In this document: one piece after another, positions 1 through 8,010 of the stretch | How the letters are laid out: each line of letters begins with the position of its first letter | Numbering within the stretch: position 1 is the first letter of the stretch | Origin: JBILCM01 sp044353165 | GTDB lineage: Bacteria; Bacillota; Bacilli; Paenibacillales; YIM-B00363 | Reading direction: 5' to 3' | Assembly: GCA_044353165.1 (NCBI GenBank) | Contig: JBILCM010000029.1 | Location: 1 to 28,446, forward strand | DNA length: 28,446 bases | Program-made: the position numbers and the translations under genes | Notes under the pieces: model-generated | The model's input: the letters and a program-made list of their open reading frames with translations, nothing else | Databases searched by the model: none | What the model was told of the DNA's origin: nothing

Positions 1-327
1 AAACCAGATGCAATGTCCGTCGAGAAGTTGTTTTTTAACAAGAATGTAACAACCGCATTGGCTGTAGGACAAGCGAGGGGCGTCATCATTCTTGCTGCGG
101 TGCAGAAGGGACTTTCGATTGGGGAATATACGCCCTTGCAGGTCAAACAAGCCGTGGTCGGTTACGGGAAAGCGGAGAAACGGCAAGTGCAAGAGATGGT
201 GCGCATGTTTTTGAATTTAGTTGCAATTCCTAAGCCAGATGATGTTGCTGATTCCTTGGCCGTTGCTATTTGCCATGCGCACACTTCCACGTTCCAAGAC
301 CGAATGAACGGAGTGCCAAAACCATGA
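1..327 (+). CDS. ruvC: RuvC Holliday-junction resolvase, 5'-truncated by window edge
   Basis: RuvC is the dimeric endonuclease that resolves Holliday junctions with RuvAB. Only the C-terminal 108 codons are visible. The frame is open from base 1, so the gene starts upstream. The stretch VEKLFFNKNVTTALAVGQAR is the family motif carrying the second catalytic acidic residue (Glu of VEKLFF). The later PDDVADSLAVAICHAH segment carries the last catalytic Asp/His cluster. VKQAVVGYGKAEKRQVQ is the conserved DNA-binding region. The first catalytic Asp, near residue 7 in the family, lies outside the window. The stop overlaps the ruvA start as ATGA, which suggests translational coupling within a ruvCAB operon. 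The family assignment is secure; the N-terminus cannot be judged. Confidence 0.95.
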   Translation, partial: KPDAMSVEKLFFNKNVTTALAVGQARGVIILAAVQKGLSIGEYTPLQVKQAVVGYGKAEKRQVQEMVRMFLNLVAIPKPDDVADSLAVAICHAHTSTFQDRMNGVPKP

Positions 328-941
328 TCGATTTTTTAAAAGGAATTCCTGTATTAATAGAATCGGATTGCATTGTACTCGACGTCCGAGACGTTGGTTA
401 TCGCATATTTTGTGCAAATCCTCACCAATACGCCAACAAAACAGAGCAATCTGTTATCCTGTATACTCATCATTATGTTCGTGAGGATGTTGTGTTGTTG
501 TTTGGATTTGCCACACGTGAAGAGCAGACATTGTTTCGTAAATTATTGGAAGTCAGCGGCATTGGCCCTCGAGTCGCACTTGGCATGTTGTCTGGGGGAA
601 CGCCTGAAGCGATTGTCCATGCGATCACTCACGATGACACAGTCTTTCTGACACGACTGCCGGGTATTGGGAAGAAAACTGCACAACGCCTTGTATTGGA
701 CTTGCGGGATAAACTTGAAACAAGCGGTATCATGGAACGAATGAGCAAAACTACACTCGCCAAGTCAACGGATACAGGGCATCCGATGGCTTGGCGGGAA
801 GCGAAAGAGGCTTTACTCGCACTCGGGTATTCTGAGGCGGAGACGGATCGTGCTTGGCGAGATGTGAAAGGGAAGATGCGTGATTCGGACCATGCAGAAC
901 AATTGATCAAATTAGCGTTACAATTGTTATACAAGGCCTAG
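324..941 (+). CDS. ruvA: Holliday junction branch migration protein RuvA
   Basis: RuvA is the tetrameric junction-binding subunit that loads RuvB helicase rings on Holliday junctions. The predicted protein is 205 aa, normal for the family. It has an N-terminal OB-fold domain (about residues 1-62), two helix-hairpin-helix motifs (VSGIGPRVAL near residues 74-83 and LPGIGKKTAQRL near 110-121), and a C-terminal RuvB-contacting three-helix domain (WREAKEALLALGYSEAE onward). I chose the ATG at 324 because it overlaps the ruvC stop as ATGA and gives the typical family start MIDFLKG. An in-frame ATG at 270 would add 18 unrelated residues deep inside ruvC. It is the second gene of a contiguous ruvC-ruvA-ruvB block. 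Confidence 0.96.
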   Translation: MIDFLKGIPVLIESDCIVLDVRDVGYRIFCANPHQYANKTEQSVILYTHHYVREDVVLLFGFATREEQTLFRKLLEVSGIGPRVALGMLSGGTPEAIVHAITHDDTVFLTRLPGIGKKTAQRLVLDLRDKLETSGIMERMSKTTLAKSTDTGHPMAWREAKEALLALGYSEAETDRAWRDVKGKMRDSDHAEQLIKLALQLLYKA

Positions 942-968
942 GGCATCATGTAACGGGAGGGTTATCGC

Positions 969-1976
969 ATGGAAGACCGCATCATCTCAGCTCACTTGTT
1001 AACGGAAGATGCTCAGGCTGAATTTAGCTTAAGACCTCGTTATTTGGCTGAGTATATTGGTCAAGAACAAGTAAAGCAAAACTTGAAAATTTATATCGAA
1101 GCAGCCAAATACCGGCGTGAAAGTTTGGATCACGTGTTATTATATGGCCCACCTGGACTTGGTAAGACGACGTTGTCGAATATTATAGCGAATGAACTCG
1201 GTGTAAACATGCGAACAACATCCGGTCCAGCTATTGAGCGTCCAGGAGATTTAGCGGCTATACTTACCAATTTGCAAGAAGGCGACGTTCTATTTATTGA
1301 TGAAATTCATCGACTTCACCGCACGGTGGAAGAAGTGCTTTATCCTGCAATGGAAGATTTTGCACTAGATATTATTATTGGTAAAGGTCCAAGTGCACGT
1401 TCGGTTCGTCTTGATTTGCCTGCGTTCACACTGATAGGCGCTACAACGAGGGCGGGTTTGCTATCTTCACCGTTGCGCGATCGGTTTGGGGTCATTTGTC
1501 GCCTTGAATTTTATACCGCTGATGAATTACGAACCATTGTCATGCGTGCCTCTGATATATTGGGTGTTCAGATCGGTATTGAGGCGGCTGAAGAGATTGC
1601 GCTCCGTGCGCGCGGCACACCCCGGATCGCGAATCGATTGCTTAAACGCGTTCGCGATTATGCACAAGTTCGTTCCGATGGCGTGATTACACCCGCACTG
1701 GCCAAAACATCGCTTGCCATGATTCAAGTGGATGATCTTGGATTGGATGCTATTGACCACAAGATGCTAAAATCGATTATCACCCATTTCGATGGAGGTC
1801 CTGTCGGATTAGATACCGTAGCCGCAACAATCGGTGAGGAAAGCCAGACGATTGAAGATGTGTATGAACCTTATTTGTTGCAGATCGGTTTTCTGCAACG
1901 CACGCCTCGCGGACGAATGGTAACGGATCTGGCTTATCTCCATCTGGGATACCCTCCGAAAGGAAAGAAGGACTGA
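969..1976 (+). CDS. ruvB: Holliday junction branch migration helicase RuvB
   Basis: RuvB is the hexameric AAA+ motor that drives branch migration with RuvA. The protein is 335 aa. The Walker A motif GPPGLGKTT lies near residues 60-68, Walker B FIDEIHRL near 105-112, sensor 1 LIGATTRAG near 155-163, and the arginine-finger region SPLRDRFG follows. The C-terminal winged-helix DNA-binding domain ends with GFLQRTPRGRMVT. A GGGAGG site sits eight bases before the ATG. The stop overlaps the next start by one base (TGATG at 1974-1978), so the downstream SpoIID-like gene is probably translationally coupled. All key motifs look intact. Confidence 0.97.
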   Translation: MEDRIISAHLLTEDAQAEFSLRPRYLAEYIGQEQVKQNLKIYIEAAKYRRESLDHVLLYGPPGLGKTTLSNIIANELGVNMRTTSGPAIERPGDLAAILTNLQEGDVLFIDEIHRLHRTVEEVLYPAMEDFALDIIIGKGPSARSVRLDLPAFTLIGATTRAGLLSSPLRDRFGVICRLEFYTADELRTIVMRASDILGVQIGIEAAEEIALRARGTPRIANRLLKRVRDYAQVRSDGVITPALAKTSLAMIQVDDLGLDAIDHKMLKSIITHFDGGPVGLDTVAATIGEESQTIEDVYEPYLLQIGFLQRTPRGRMVTDLAYLHLGYPPKGKKD

Positions 1977-4132
1977 TGGGCAATTTCCGTAGAATGGGAT
2001 TCACGGTTTTGGCAATCTTGATTTGCTTCATCCTGCTGTTGGTACCTGCAATTCCAACGGTCATGGCACAGAATCATACAACCAGCACTACAGGTATGAT
2101 TGCACAGAAAGAGGTCCATGTGGCGTTGTTTCTAAAAACAGATCGATTTGTTTCTGCATCAGGAACAGGCGCGGTTTCGATTACGGCAGAGGGTGGCCTC
2201 TCGCTTCAGGACAATACATCAACGGCTTGGATGCAGACAACAGACAACAGCGTTCTGCGAGCTTCCGTTGACGGATTTCGTGTGTTGGTGTTTGCTACGA
2301 GTGATAACAATCGAGCTGCAACTGTTTACAAGGCGATTCGTAATGCCGGGCAGCCTGCAGCTGTTTATTCCCATTCAGCGAAGGATAACACCGTATTTCG
2401 GATTTATGCTGGACCTTATTCAGAACGCACGCAAGCTGATGCGGTGCGTGTTGCCTTAGCGAATGATGCAACCCTTGTTTCCCAATTGAATGGAGCACCG
2501 ATGCGAACGACCGGTACGTCGTATGTAAGTATAGGCCAATATAACACGGAAGCTGAAGTCATGAGTGCCGCCCTTCCTTTGTGGGATGTAGGACTTGTTG
2601 TGATACCCGTCAGAATTTTGAGGGATTCCGGCACATCCAATTTCGCATTATGGATAGGTGAAGCCGTCGATGAGAATGGGATTGCCCAAGTCATGAATCA
2701 ACTGAAGTCCACCGCACCCAGTCTTGTAGCCATGCCCATTCCCCAAGGCACGAAATATGGCTTGTTGAGAACTGATCGCGCGGGTGACAACGGCCTGACT
2801 GCTGGCGTTCGCAGAGTAGATATTGGCGGGAACGGTATGAAACTTACTGCGGTTCCCAGATCACCAGATAACGGTATAAAAGTGATTGAACGGTTCAATC
2901 GCGTTTATCGCGGCATTATCGATATTTCACCGCACAATGCAACACTTGCTGTTATCAATCGTGTTGGACTTGAATCGTATGTGGCATCGGTTGTTGGCTC
3001 AGAGTTAGACAGTTCTTGGCCAGTAGAAGTCATGAAGGCGCAGGCGGTTGCAGCTCGCACGTATGTGATAAAACAAGGGTGGAAATACGCAATAGCGCAA
3101 GTGAGCGATACGACCGCAGATCAATCGTATCGCGGAGTAGAACGCGAATTCCCTGGAGCCATCTCGGCTGCGCAAGCCACATCAGGGGAAATTCTGATGC
3201 GTTCTGACGGCAAAGTGGCAGATTCTTTCTACCATAGCAATGCTGGGAATATGACAGCCAATCCGATGGAAGTTTGGAATCAAGATATACCTGGATTTAG
3301 CGCAACGCCAAGTCCCGATGATATTGTTCAGCGTGATAAGCTGATATGGTACCGCATTGTGAGTGCAGAGCGAAAGGTTGGTTATGTTCGCTCTGACTTG
3401 ATACGACTTGAATCGACGGATTCAAAAACCGGTTTCCCCAATGGTATTGTAATACAATCCGCAGCAAACGTAAGGGAAGCTCCTTTTGTAAGTAATGAGA
3501 CGAATCCGGCCATTTTTCAATTGAAAGTAGGAGAGCGGGTGACCATCATTGGGATGGACACCGAGTCCACATCGTATGAATGGATTCGTGGGCCAATCTC
3601 GGCAGATCGGTTGTTACTGTTTATGATGTCCAGTGGTGTTGCAACCAATGAGGTGTCTCGTCTTGGCAGTTTAATCGACTTGAAAGTGACTGCTCGAGGG
3701 AATGCATCGGGTCGGGTTACGGCGGTAACTGCGAACGGTACTCTTCTGTCCGTGCAGCGAGGGGACCAATATCGCACGTTGCTAGGCTTACCAAGTACTC
3801 GATTTGAGATTGAGGCGACGTCCTCAATCACGATCCTTGGCGCTGGCGGGAAAAATCAGACGTTGCAAGCAACCCAATCGCCAACAGCAGTGAACGCCAT
3901 CTCAGCAGGTGGCGCGAAACAAACGATCGCGACGGATGCCTTTCTCATTAAAGATGGTTATGAGACTACGCGTGTGGCCACGCGATCGCCTGCTTACCGA
4001 TTCCATGGTTTTGGTTTTGGACATGGAATTGGCTTATCACAATGGGGAGCCTACGGATTGTCTGAGCTTGGGTATGACTATAAACGGATCTTAGGATATT
4101 ATTATAAAGATACAACGATTGTGAAGGAATGA
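1976..4132 (+). CDS. Exported SpoIID/LytB-domain protein with SPOR-like and SH3-like modules
   Basis: A 718-aa exported protein with a Sec signal peptide or N-terminal anchor (hydrophobic residues about 9-28, cleavable after VMA). Residues about 97-165 (FRVLVFATSDN to IYAGPYSERTQADA) resemble a SPOR peptidoglycan-binding repeat, and about 178-245 look like a second, weaker copy. The SpoIID/LytB domain begins near residue 311. It includes ESYVASVVGSELDSSWPVEV, where the Glu of GSELDSS matches the catalytic Glu of SpoIID lytic transglycosylases. It finishes with HGFGFGHGIGLSQWGAYG near residue 676. Between these parts, about residues 452-545, are two SH3-like stretches (IWYRIVSAERKVGYVRSDLI and a NVREAP-type segment). 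In B. subtilis SpoIID degrades septal peptidoglycan during engulfment. This protein is about twice that size, so it is a SpoIID-family paralogue or lineage variant rather than a certain SpoIID. Confidence 0.82.
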   Translation: MGNFRRMGFTVLAILICFILLLVPAIPTVMAQNHTTSTTGMIAQKEVHVALFLKTDRFVSASGTGAVSITAEGGLSLQDNTSTAWMQTTDNSVLRASVDGFRVLVFATSDNNRAATVYKAIRNAGQPAAVYSHSAKDNTVFRIYAGPYSERTQADAVRVALANDATLVSQLNGAPMRTTGTSYVSIGQYNTEAEVMSAALPLWDVGLVVIPVRILRDSGTSNFALWIGEAVDENGIAQVMNQLKSTAPSLVAMPIPQGTKYGLLRTDRAGDNGLTAGVRRVDIGGNGMKLTAVPRSPDNGIKVIERFNRVYRGIIDISPHNATLAVINRVGLESYVASVVGSELDSSWPVEVMKAQAVAARTYVIKQGWKYAIAQVSDTTADQSYRGVEREFPGAISAAQATSGEILMRSDGKVADSFYHSNAGNMTANPMEVWNQDIPGFSATPSPDDIVQRDKLIWYRIVSAERKVGYVRSDLIRLESTDSKTGFPNGIVIQSAANVREAPFVSNETNPAIFQLKVGERVTIIGMDTESTSYEWIRGPISADRLLLFMMSSGVATNEVSRLGSLIDLKVTARGNASGRVTAVTANGTLLSVQRGDQYRTLLGLPSTRFEIEATSSITILGAGGKNQTLQATQSPTAVNAISAGGAKQTIATDAFLIKDGYETTRVATRSPAYRFHGFGFGHGIGLSQWGAYGLSELGYDYKRILGYYYKDTTIVKE

Positions 4133-4137
4133 GATAC

Positions 4138-5181
4138 ATGCGATTAGAACAGTTTGATTTTAGCTTACCATTACACCTTATTGCACAATCTCCTTTGTTG
4201 GACAGATCCGGATCTCGGCTGATGTTGCTTGATAGACAGACTGGCTTTGTTCGGCATCGTCAGTTCACGGATTTGCTCGATGAACTTGTTCCGGGTGATT
4301 TATTGGTCATGAATGATACGAAAGTACTGCCCGCAAGACTGCACGGCAGGAAGTCGGATACCGGCGCACACATCGAATTGTTATTGCTAAAATCTTTAGG
4401 GAATGATCATTGGTTGACGTTGGTAAAACCAGGCAAACGTGTAAAGCCAGGTACAGTGATCGTATTCGGTGAACCGCATGCGCAACCCCAGTTAACGGCT
4501 ACAGTCATTGAGGTTACAGAAAGCGGCGAACGGATTGTTGCATTCCATTTTGAAGGTATATTCTATGAGGTGTTAGAACGCCTTGGCACGATGCCGCTCC
4601 CACCGTATATTAAGGAATCATTGTCTGACCCCAGTCGTTACCAAACGGTGTATGCCCAAAACCTTGGTTCAGCTGCAGCGCCTACGGCGGGTCTGCATTT
4701 TACAGAACAATTCCTCGAAATGATACAAAAAAAAGGTGTCCGACTGGCGACATTAACTCTGCATGTGGGGCTCGGTACATTCCGGCCTGTTTCTTCCGAA
4801 ACGGTGGAAGGTCATACGATGCATGAGGAATATTATGAGATTCCATCAGATACCGCTTTGGCCATACATCAAACGAGGGCAGAAGGAAAACGAATTGTTG
4901 CGATTGGCACAACATCAGCAAGGACGTTAGAAACAGCTGCTGCTCAATTGAATAATGGCCACAGTAAAGCTATAACAGGCTGGACGAACATATTCATTTA
5001 TCCAGGATATCAATTTCAGTGCGTAGATGCCTTGTTGACGAATTTTCATCTCCCCAAATCGACATTGATCATGATGGTCTCTGCGCTTGCGGGGACAGAT
5101 GCTGTAATGGCCGCTTACCGTGAAGCCATTAAAGAGGAGTACCGGTTTTTTAGTTTTGGTGATGCGATGTTTATATCTTAG
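4138..5181 (+). CDS. queA: S-adenosylmethionine:tRNA ribosyltransferase-isomerase QueA
   Basis: QueA transfers and isomerises the ribosyl group of AdoMet onto preQ1-modified tRNA, giving epoxyqueuosine. The protein is 347 aa from the ATG at 4138. Family signatures include the N-terminal FDFSLPLHLIAQSPL, DLLVMNDTKVLPARLHGRK, SAAAPTAGLHFTE, LHVGLGTFRPV and LTNFHLPKSTLIMMVSA. I preferred 4138 over the in-frame ATG at 4129. The AAGGA at 4124-4128 is nine bases from 4138 but directly abuts 4129, and the resulting MRLEQFDF start matches the family. The gene follows the SpoIID-like gene with almost no gap and lies three bases before the tgt region. The pairing of queA and tgt is expected for queuosine synthesis. 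Confidence 0.96.
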   Translation: MRLEQFDFSLPLHLIAQSPLLDRSGSRLMLLDRQTGFVRHRQFTDLLDELVPGDLLVMNDTKVLPARLHGRKSDTGAHIELLLLKSLGNDHWLTLVKPGKRVKPGTVIVFGEPHAQPQLTATVIEVTESGERIVAFHFEGIFYEVLERLGTMPLPPYIKESLSDPSRYQTVYAQNLGSAAAPTAGLHFTEQFLEMIQKKGVRLATLTLHVGLGTFRPVSSETVEGHTMHEEYYEIPSDTALAIHQTRAEGKRIVAIGTTSARTLETAAAQLNNGHSKAITGWTNIFIYPGYQFQCVDALLTNFHLPKSTLIMMVSALAGTDAVMAAYREAIKEEYRFFSFGDAMFIS

Positions 5182-5187
5182 TGATTG

Positions 5188-5196
5188 AAAGAGGAG
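5188..5196 (+). promoter_or_regulatory. Ribosome binding site that fixes the TTG start of tgt
   Basis: AAAGAGGAG lies six bases upstream of a TTG at 5203. An in-frame TTG at 5185 would put this site inside the gene and add residues not seen in the family, so 5203 is the preferred start. Confidence 0.75.
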
Positions 5197-5202
5197 AAAC
5201 CT

Positions 5203-6339
5203 TTGGCTGCGGTAACGTATGAATTGATGAAGACATGTAAACAGACGGGTGCAAGACTGGGGAGGGTTCATACACCGCATGGCAGCTTCGACACACCTGC
5301 ATTCATGCCTGTGGGCACACAAGCGACAGTGAAGACGATGAGTCCAGAAGAGTTGAAGGTCATGGGGGCAGGTATAATCCTAAGCAATACTTATCATTTG
5401 TTCTTAAGACCAGGACATGATCTCGTAAAAGAAGCAGGCGGTTTACATTCATTTATGAACTGGGATCGTCCCATCTTGACCGACAGTGGCGGGTTTCAGG
5501 TGTTCAGTCTAAGTAATCTGCGTAACATTACGGAGGAAGGTGTGCACTTTCGTTCCCATCTTAATGGGGATAAACTTTTTATCGGTCCAGAGCAAGCGAT
5601 GGATATTCAGAATGCGTTAGGCGCTGATATCATCATGGCCTTCGACGAATGCCCACCCTACCCGGCTGATGAATCCTATGTGATTCAATCTGCTGAACGC
5701 ACAACCCGTTGGGCACATCGCTGCCTAGAAGCGCACAGGCGCGAGCAAAATCAATCGTTGTTTGCCATCGTCCAAGGGGGCATGTTCGCGAACGTGCGGA
5801 AGATGAGTGCTCATGATTTGACTTCTATGGATTTTCCGGGTTATGCTATTGGAGGATTGAGTGTTGGCGAACCCAAACATTTGATGTATGAGATGCTGGA
5901 GGCGACAACCCCATTATTGCCGACGCACAAACCACGCTATCTCATGGGTGTTGGATCACCCGATGCATTGATTGAGGGTGCGATGCGTGGGGTTGATATG
6001 TTTGATTGTGTGCTGCCTACACGGATTGCGCGTAATGGGACAACGATGACCAGTGAAGGTCGCCTGGTTATTCGTAATGCGGTATATGCGCGTGATTTTG
6101 GACCGCTAGATCCAGCTTGTTCTTGTTACACATGCAAGAATTACTCCCGTGCTTACATCAGGCATCTGATTAAAGCGGACGAGACTTTCGGGATTCGGCT
6201 TACCACGTATCACAATTTGCATTTCTTGCTAGATTTGATGCAACGCGTTCGAGACGCCATTGCAGAAGACCGCCTACAAAGTTTTCGAGACGAATTTTTT
6301 GCTCAATACGGTTTACTTCATAATGACCGGGGCTTCTAG
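5203..6339 (+). CDS. tgt: tRNA-guanine transglycosylase Tgt (queuine/preQ1)
   Basis: Tgt exchanges G34 of GUN-anticodon tRNAs for preQ1, the step before QueA. The protein is 378 aa, starting at a TTG. The region YELMKTCKQTGARLG is near-identical to the Bacillus family start. Asp94 in TDSGGFQVFSL and the nucleophile Asp268 in GVDMFDCVLPTR are present. The zinc site is intact: Cys306, Cys308, Cys311 and His337, in CSCYTCKN and TTYHNLHFL. Substrate-binding GGLSVGEP and the following GVGSPDALIEGA are also present. It sits between queA and yajC as in many Firmicutes. No anomaly is seen. Confidence 0.97.
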   Translation: MAAVTYELMKTCKQTGARLGRVHTPHGSFDTPAFMPVGTQATVKTMSPEELKVMGAGIILSNTYHLFLRPGHDLVKEAGGLHSFMNWDRPILTDSGGFQVFSLSNLRNITEEGVHFRSHLNGDKLFIGPEQAMDIQNALGADIIMAFDECPPYPADESYVIQSAERTTRWAHRCLEAHRREQNQSLFAIVQGGMFANVRKMSAHDLTSMDFPGYAIGGLSVGEPKHLMYEMLEATTPLLPTHKPRYLMGVGSPDALIEGAMRGVDMFDCVLPTRIARNGTTMTSEGRLVIRNAVYARDFGPLDPACSCYTCKNYSRAYIRHLIKADETFGIRLTTYHNLHFLLDLMQRVRDAIAEDRLQSFRDEFFAQYGLLHNDRGF

Positions 6340-6371
6340 TCTCGTGATGATAATTTAAGGAGGATGTACAC

Positions 6372-6680
6372 ATGCAATTTTTGGCTACTGCGACAGAAGG
6401 GGGAGGCAATATTTTTGTCTCTTTGTTACCTTTCATTGTCATGTTTGCGATTTTTTATCTTTTGTTGATTCGACCTCAACAGAAACGTCAGAAAGCTAGA
6501 AACATGATGCTAGCGAATTTGAAGAAGGGTGACAAGGTTGTCACTTTAGGTGGTATGCACGGCAAAATCGTTGAATTGACAGATGATACAGCGGTGGTGC
6601 TTGTGAATGACGCGACGAAACTGACTTTCAATCGCAGCGCAATTGAGAGTGTAAGCGCAAGCGCTCCTGCTGGAGAATAA
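6372..6680 (+). CDS. yajC: Preprotein translocase subunit YajC
   Basis: YajC is a small membrane accessory of the SecDF-YajC complex. The protein is 102 aa with one transmembrane helix (about residues 15-36, FVSLLPFIVMFAIFYLLLI), followed by the signature RPQQKRQKARNMML. A cytoplasmic domain follows, with KKGDKVVTLGGMHGKIVEL. A strong AAGGAGG ribosome binding site lies a few bases ahead of the ATG. It is the last gene of the ruvC-to-yajC block and is followed by a strong intrinsic terminator. The partner genes secD and secF lie about 3.3 kb downstream. Confidence 0.95.
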   Translation: MQFLATATEGGGNIFVSLLPFIVMFAIFYLLLIRPQQKRQKARNMMLANLKKGDKVVTLGGMHGKIVELTDDTAVVLVNDATKLTFNRSAIESVSASAPAGE

Positions 6681-6700
6681 CGACTGGAACATACTACAAT

Positions 6701-6747
6701 AAGGCTTTCCTTCGCATCATCACGATGCTGGGAAAGCCTTCTTTATT
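6701..6747 (+). terminator. Intrinsic terminator after yajC
   Basis: AAGGCTTTCC (6701-6710) pairs perfectly with GGAAAGCCTT (6731-6740). A nested inner stem GCATC/GATGC (6714-6718 and 6723-6727) continues the hairpin, and a T-rich CTTTATT tail follows. It should end the ruvC-yajC transcript. The hairpin is symmetric and lies just past the stop of the opposing minus-strand gene, so it may act in both directions. The T tract is weaker on the minus side. Confidence 0.85.
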
Positions 6748-6757
6748 CGACTGCTCC

Positions 6758-7153
6758 TTAAGATTTTCGCAAATTGACCCCTGCCATGCCTCCTATGGCA
6801 CCCACAACAACCGATAATCCCAACTGAATGAATGTGTATGATGTCACGGTGGCATTGTAGCTTAAAAACCCCATGATTATGATGACAATGCAATACACGA
6901 ATCCTGTGATACTGCCATAATACCAACCTTTAAACTGTGATCTACGTCCTGCGACCCAACCGCCAATAAATAAAGATAAACTGTGAATCATGTATACTGT
7001 GCTCGACATACTCTGTTCACTGACTCCCGAAAAACGATATACGAGCGATGCCAATATCGTACTCATCGACATCGTTACGAAAGCATACAGCAACCCCCTT
7101 AAAACAGGAGAACTCGTTTTTGTGCCAACGAAGGACCCTTTCAAAGTATTCAA
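6758..7153 (-). CDS. TIGR04086-family small membrane protein (YrzE-like)
   Basis: A 131-aa integral membrane protein with four predicted transmembrane helices: about residues 18-40 (RGLLYAFVTMSMSTILASLV), 50-68, 75-95 and 105-125. The central GGWVAGRRSQFKGWYYGSITG motif, with glycines flanking a short basic loop, is typical of TIGR04086 proteins such as YrzE of B. subtilis. In that species yrzE also lies between yajC (yrbF) and the DUF421 gene yrbG. The function is unknown in the family. The start is a TTG at 7153 supported by GGAGG about eight bases upstream; the nearer ATG is out of frame. It is divergent from the DUF421 gene and ends beside the yajC terminator. Confidence 0.85.
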   Translation of the reverse strand: MNTLKGSFVGTKTSSPVLRGLLYAFVTMSMSTILASLVYRFSGVSEQSMSSTVYMIHSLSLFIGGWVAGRRSQFKGWYYGSITGFVYCIVIIIMGFLSYNATVTSYTFIQLGLSVVVGAIGGMAGVNLRKS

Positions 7154-7327
7154 CGTCTCATCCCTCCAACATTCGTTTTTCTTGCTACTTTATGTCCAAG
7201 CTACATTGAAAAGAACAGGTTGCCAAAACTTACGTTTGAAAAATTCGAATGATGATTTCAAAACAAGGTGAAAATAGGTTCGGTTAGAGAATGAAGGAAA
7301 TGCAACGAAGGAGTTGGAAAGCCACTT

Positions 7328-7332
7328 GGAGG
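7328..7332 (+). promoter_or_regulatory. Ribosome binding site deciding the DUF421 gene start
   Basis: GGAGG lies five bases ahead of the ATG at 7338. An alternative in-frame TTG at 7314 has an AAGGAG directly touching it with no spacer, which is poor for initiation. The ATG is therefore preferred. Confidence 0.6.
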
Positions 7333-7337
7333 CAGCC

Positions 7338-8009
7338 ATGATCTTTGGACGAACAGTACTCATCTACTTTTTCGTCTATGTTGCAATCCGTATTATGGGT
7401 AAACGCGAGATTGGAAAGCTTTCTATATTTGACCTTGTGATTTCGATTTTAATTGCCGAGTTGGCCGTTATTGTGATTGAAGATACAAGCATGCCGATTT
7501 GGCATGGGCTGCTTCCGATGGTGTTGTTGGTCGCATTGCAGATTGTTCTTGCTTATTTGACACTAAAGCATCAACAATTTCGCATATGGTTTGATGGGAA
7601 GCCCAGTGCCATTATTCGCAACGGCAAACTCGATCGTAAAGAAATGCATAAACAACGGTATAGTCTTGATGACTTGATGCTGCAACTTCGGGAAAACAAA
7701 GTAAATGATGTTGCGGATGTTGAATTTGCATTATTGGAGCCAACAGGTAAATTGACAGTGACTACGCGTGAAGCATTCCACAAAAACACGATGGATGATA
7801 AGCAACCCACTGTGAACATTCGCTATGAGGGGCTTCCGATTCCACTCATCATGGACGGGAAAGTACAAGAGGAGAACCTCAAGCAGATCGGTAAAACTCG
7901 ATTCTGGTTGCAGAGCGAAATGCGAAAACTGAATATCCCTCATATTCATAAAGTGTTTCTATGCACCTTAGACCATCGTGGGAAATTGTTTGTCGACCGC
8001 CGAGAATAG
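7338..8009 (+). CDS. DUF421/YetF-family membrane protein (YrbG-like)
   Basis: A 223-aa protein of the DUF421 family. The N-terminal half has three hydrophobic helices (about residues 4-20, 35-53 and 60-78). The family hallmark IRIMGKREIGKLS follows the first helix and AELAVIV lies in the second. The soluble C-terminal YetF-type domain (about 84-223) contains NGKLDRKEMHKQRYSLDDLMLQLR and the repeat-like PLIMDGKVQEENLKQIGK. The biochemical role of the family is not settled; some YetF-like proteins are linked to the spore or germination in Bacilli. Starting instead at TTG 7314 would add eight residues. Its stop lies one base from the stop of the convergent spoVB. Confidence 0.88.
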   Translation: MIFGRTVLIYFFVYVAIRIMGKREIGKLSIFDLVISILIAELAVIVIEDTSMPIWHGLLPMVLLVALQIVLAYLTLKHQQFRIWFDGKPSAIIRNGKLDRKEMHKQRYSLDDLMLQLRENKVNDVADVEFALLEPTGKLTVTTREAFHKNTMDDKQPTVNIRYEGLPIPLIMDGKVQEENLKQIGKTRFWLQSEMRKLNIPHIHKVFLCTLDHRGKLFVDRRE

Positions 8010-8010
8010 T

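Noticed and set aside
7170..7313. Possible promoters in the divergent yrzE-like/DUF421 gap
   Set aside because: Only weak hexamer pairs were found (such as TTGGCA-17-TAGCTT on the minus strand); nothing strong enough to call.
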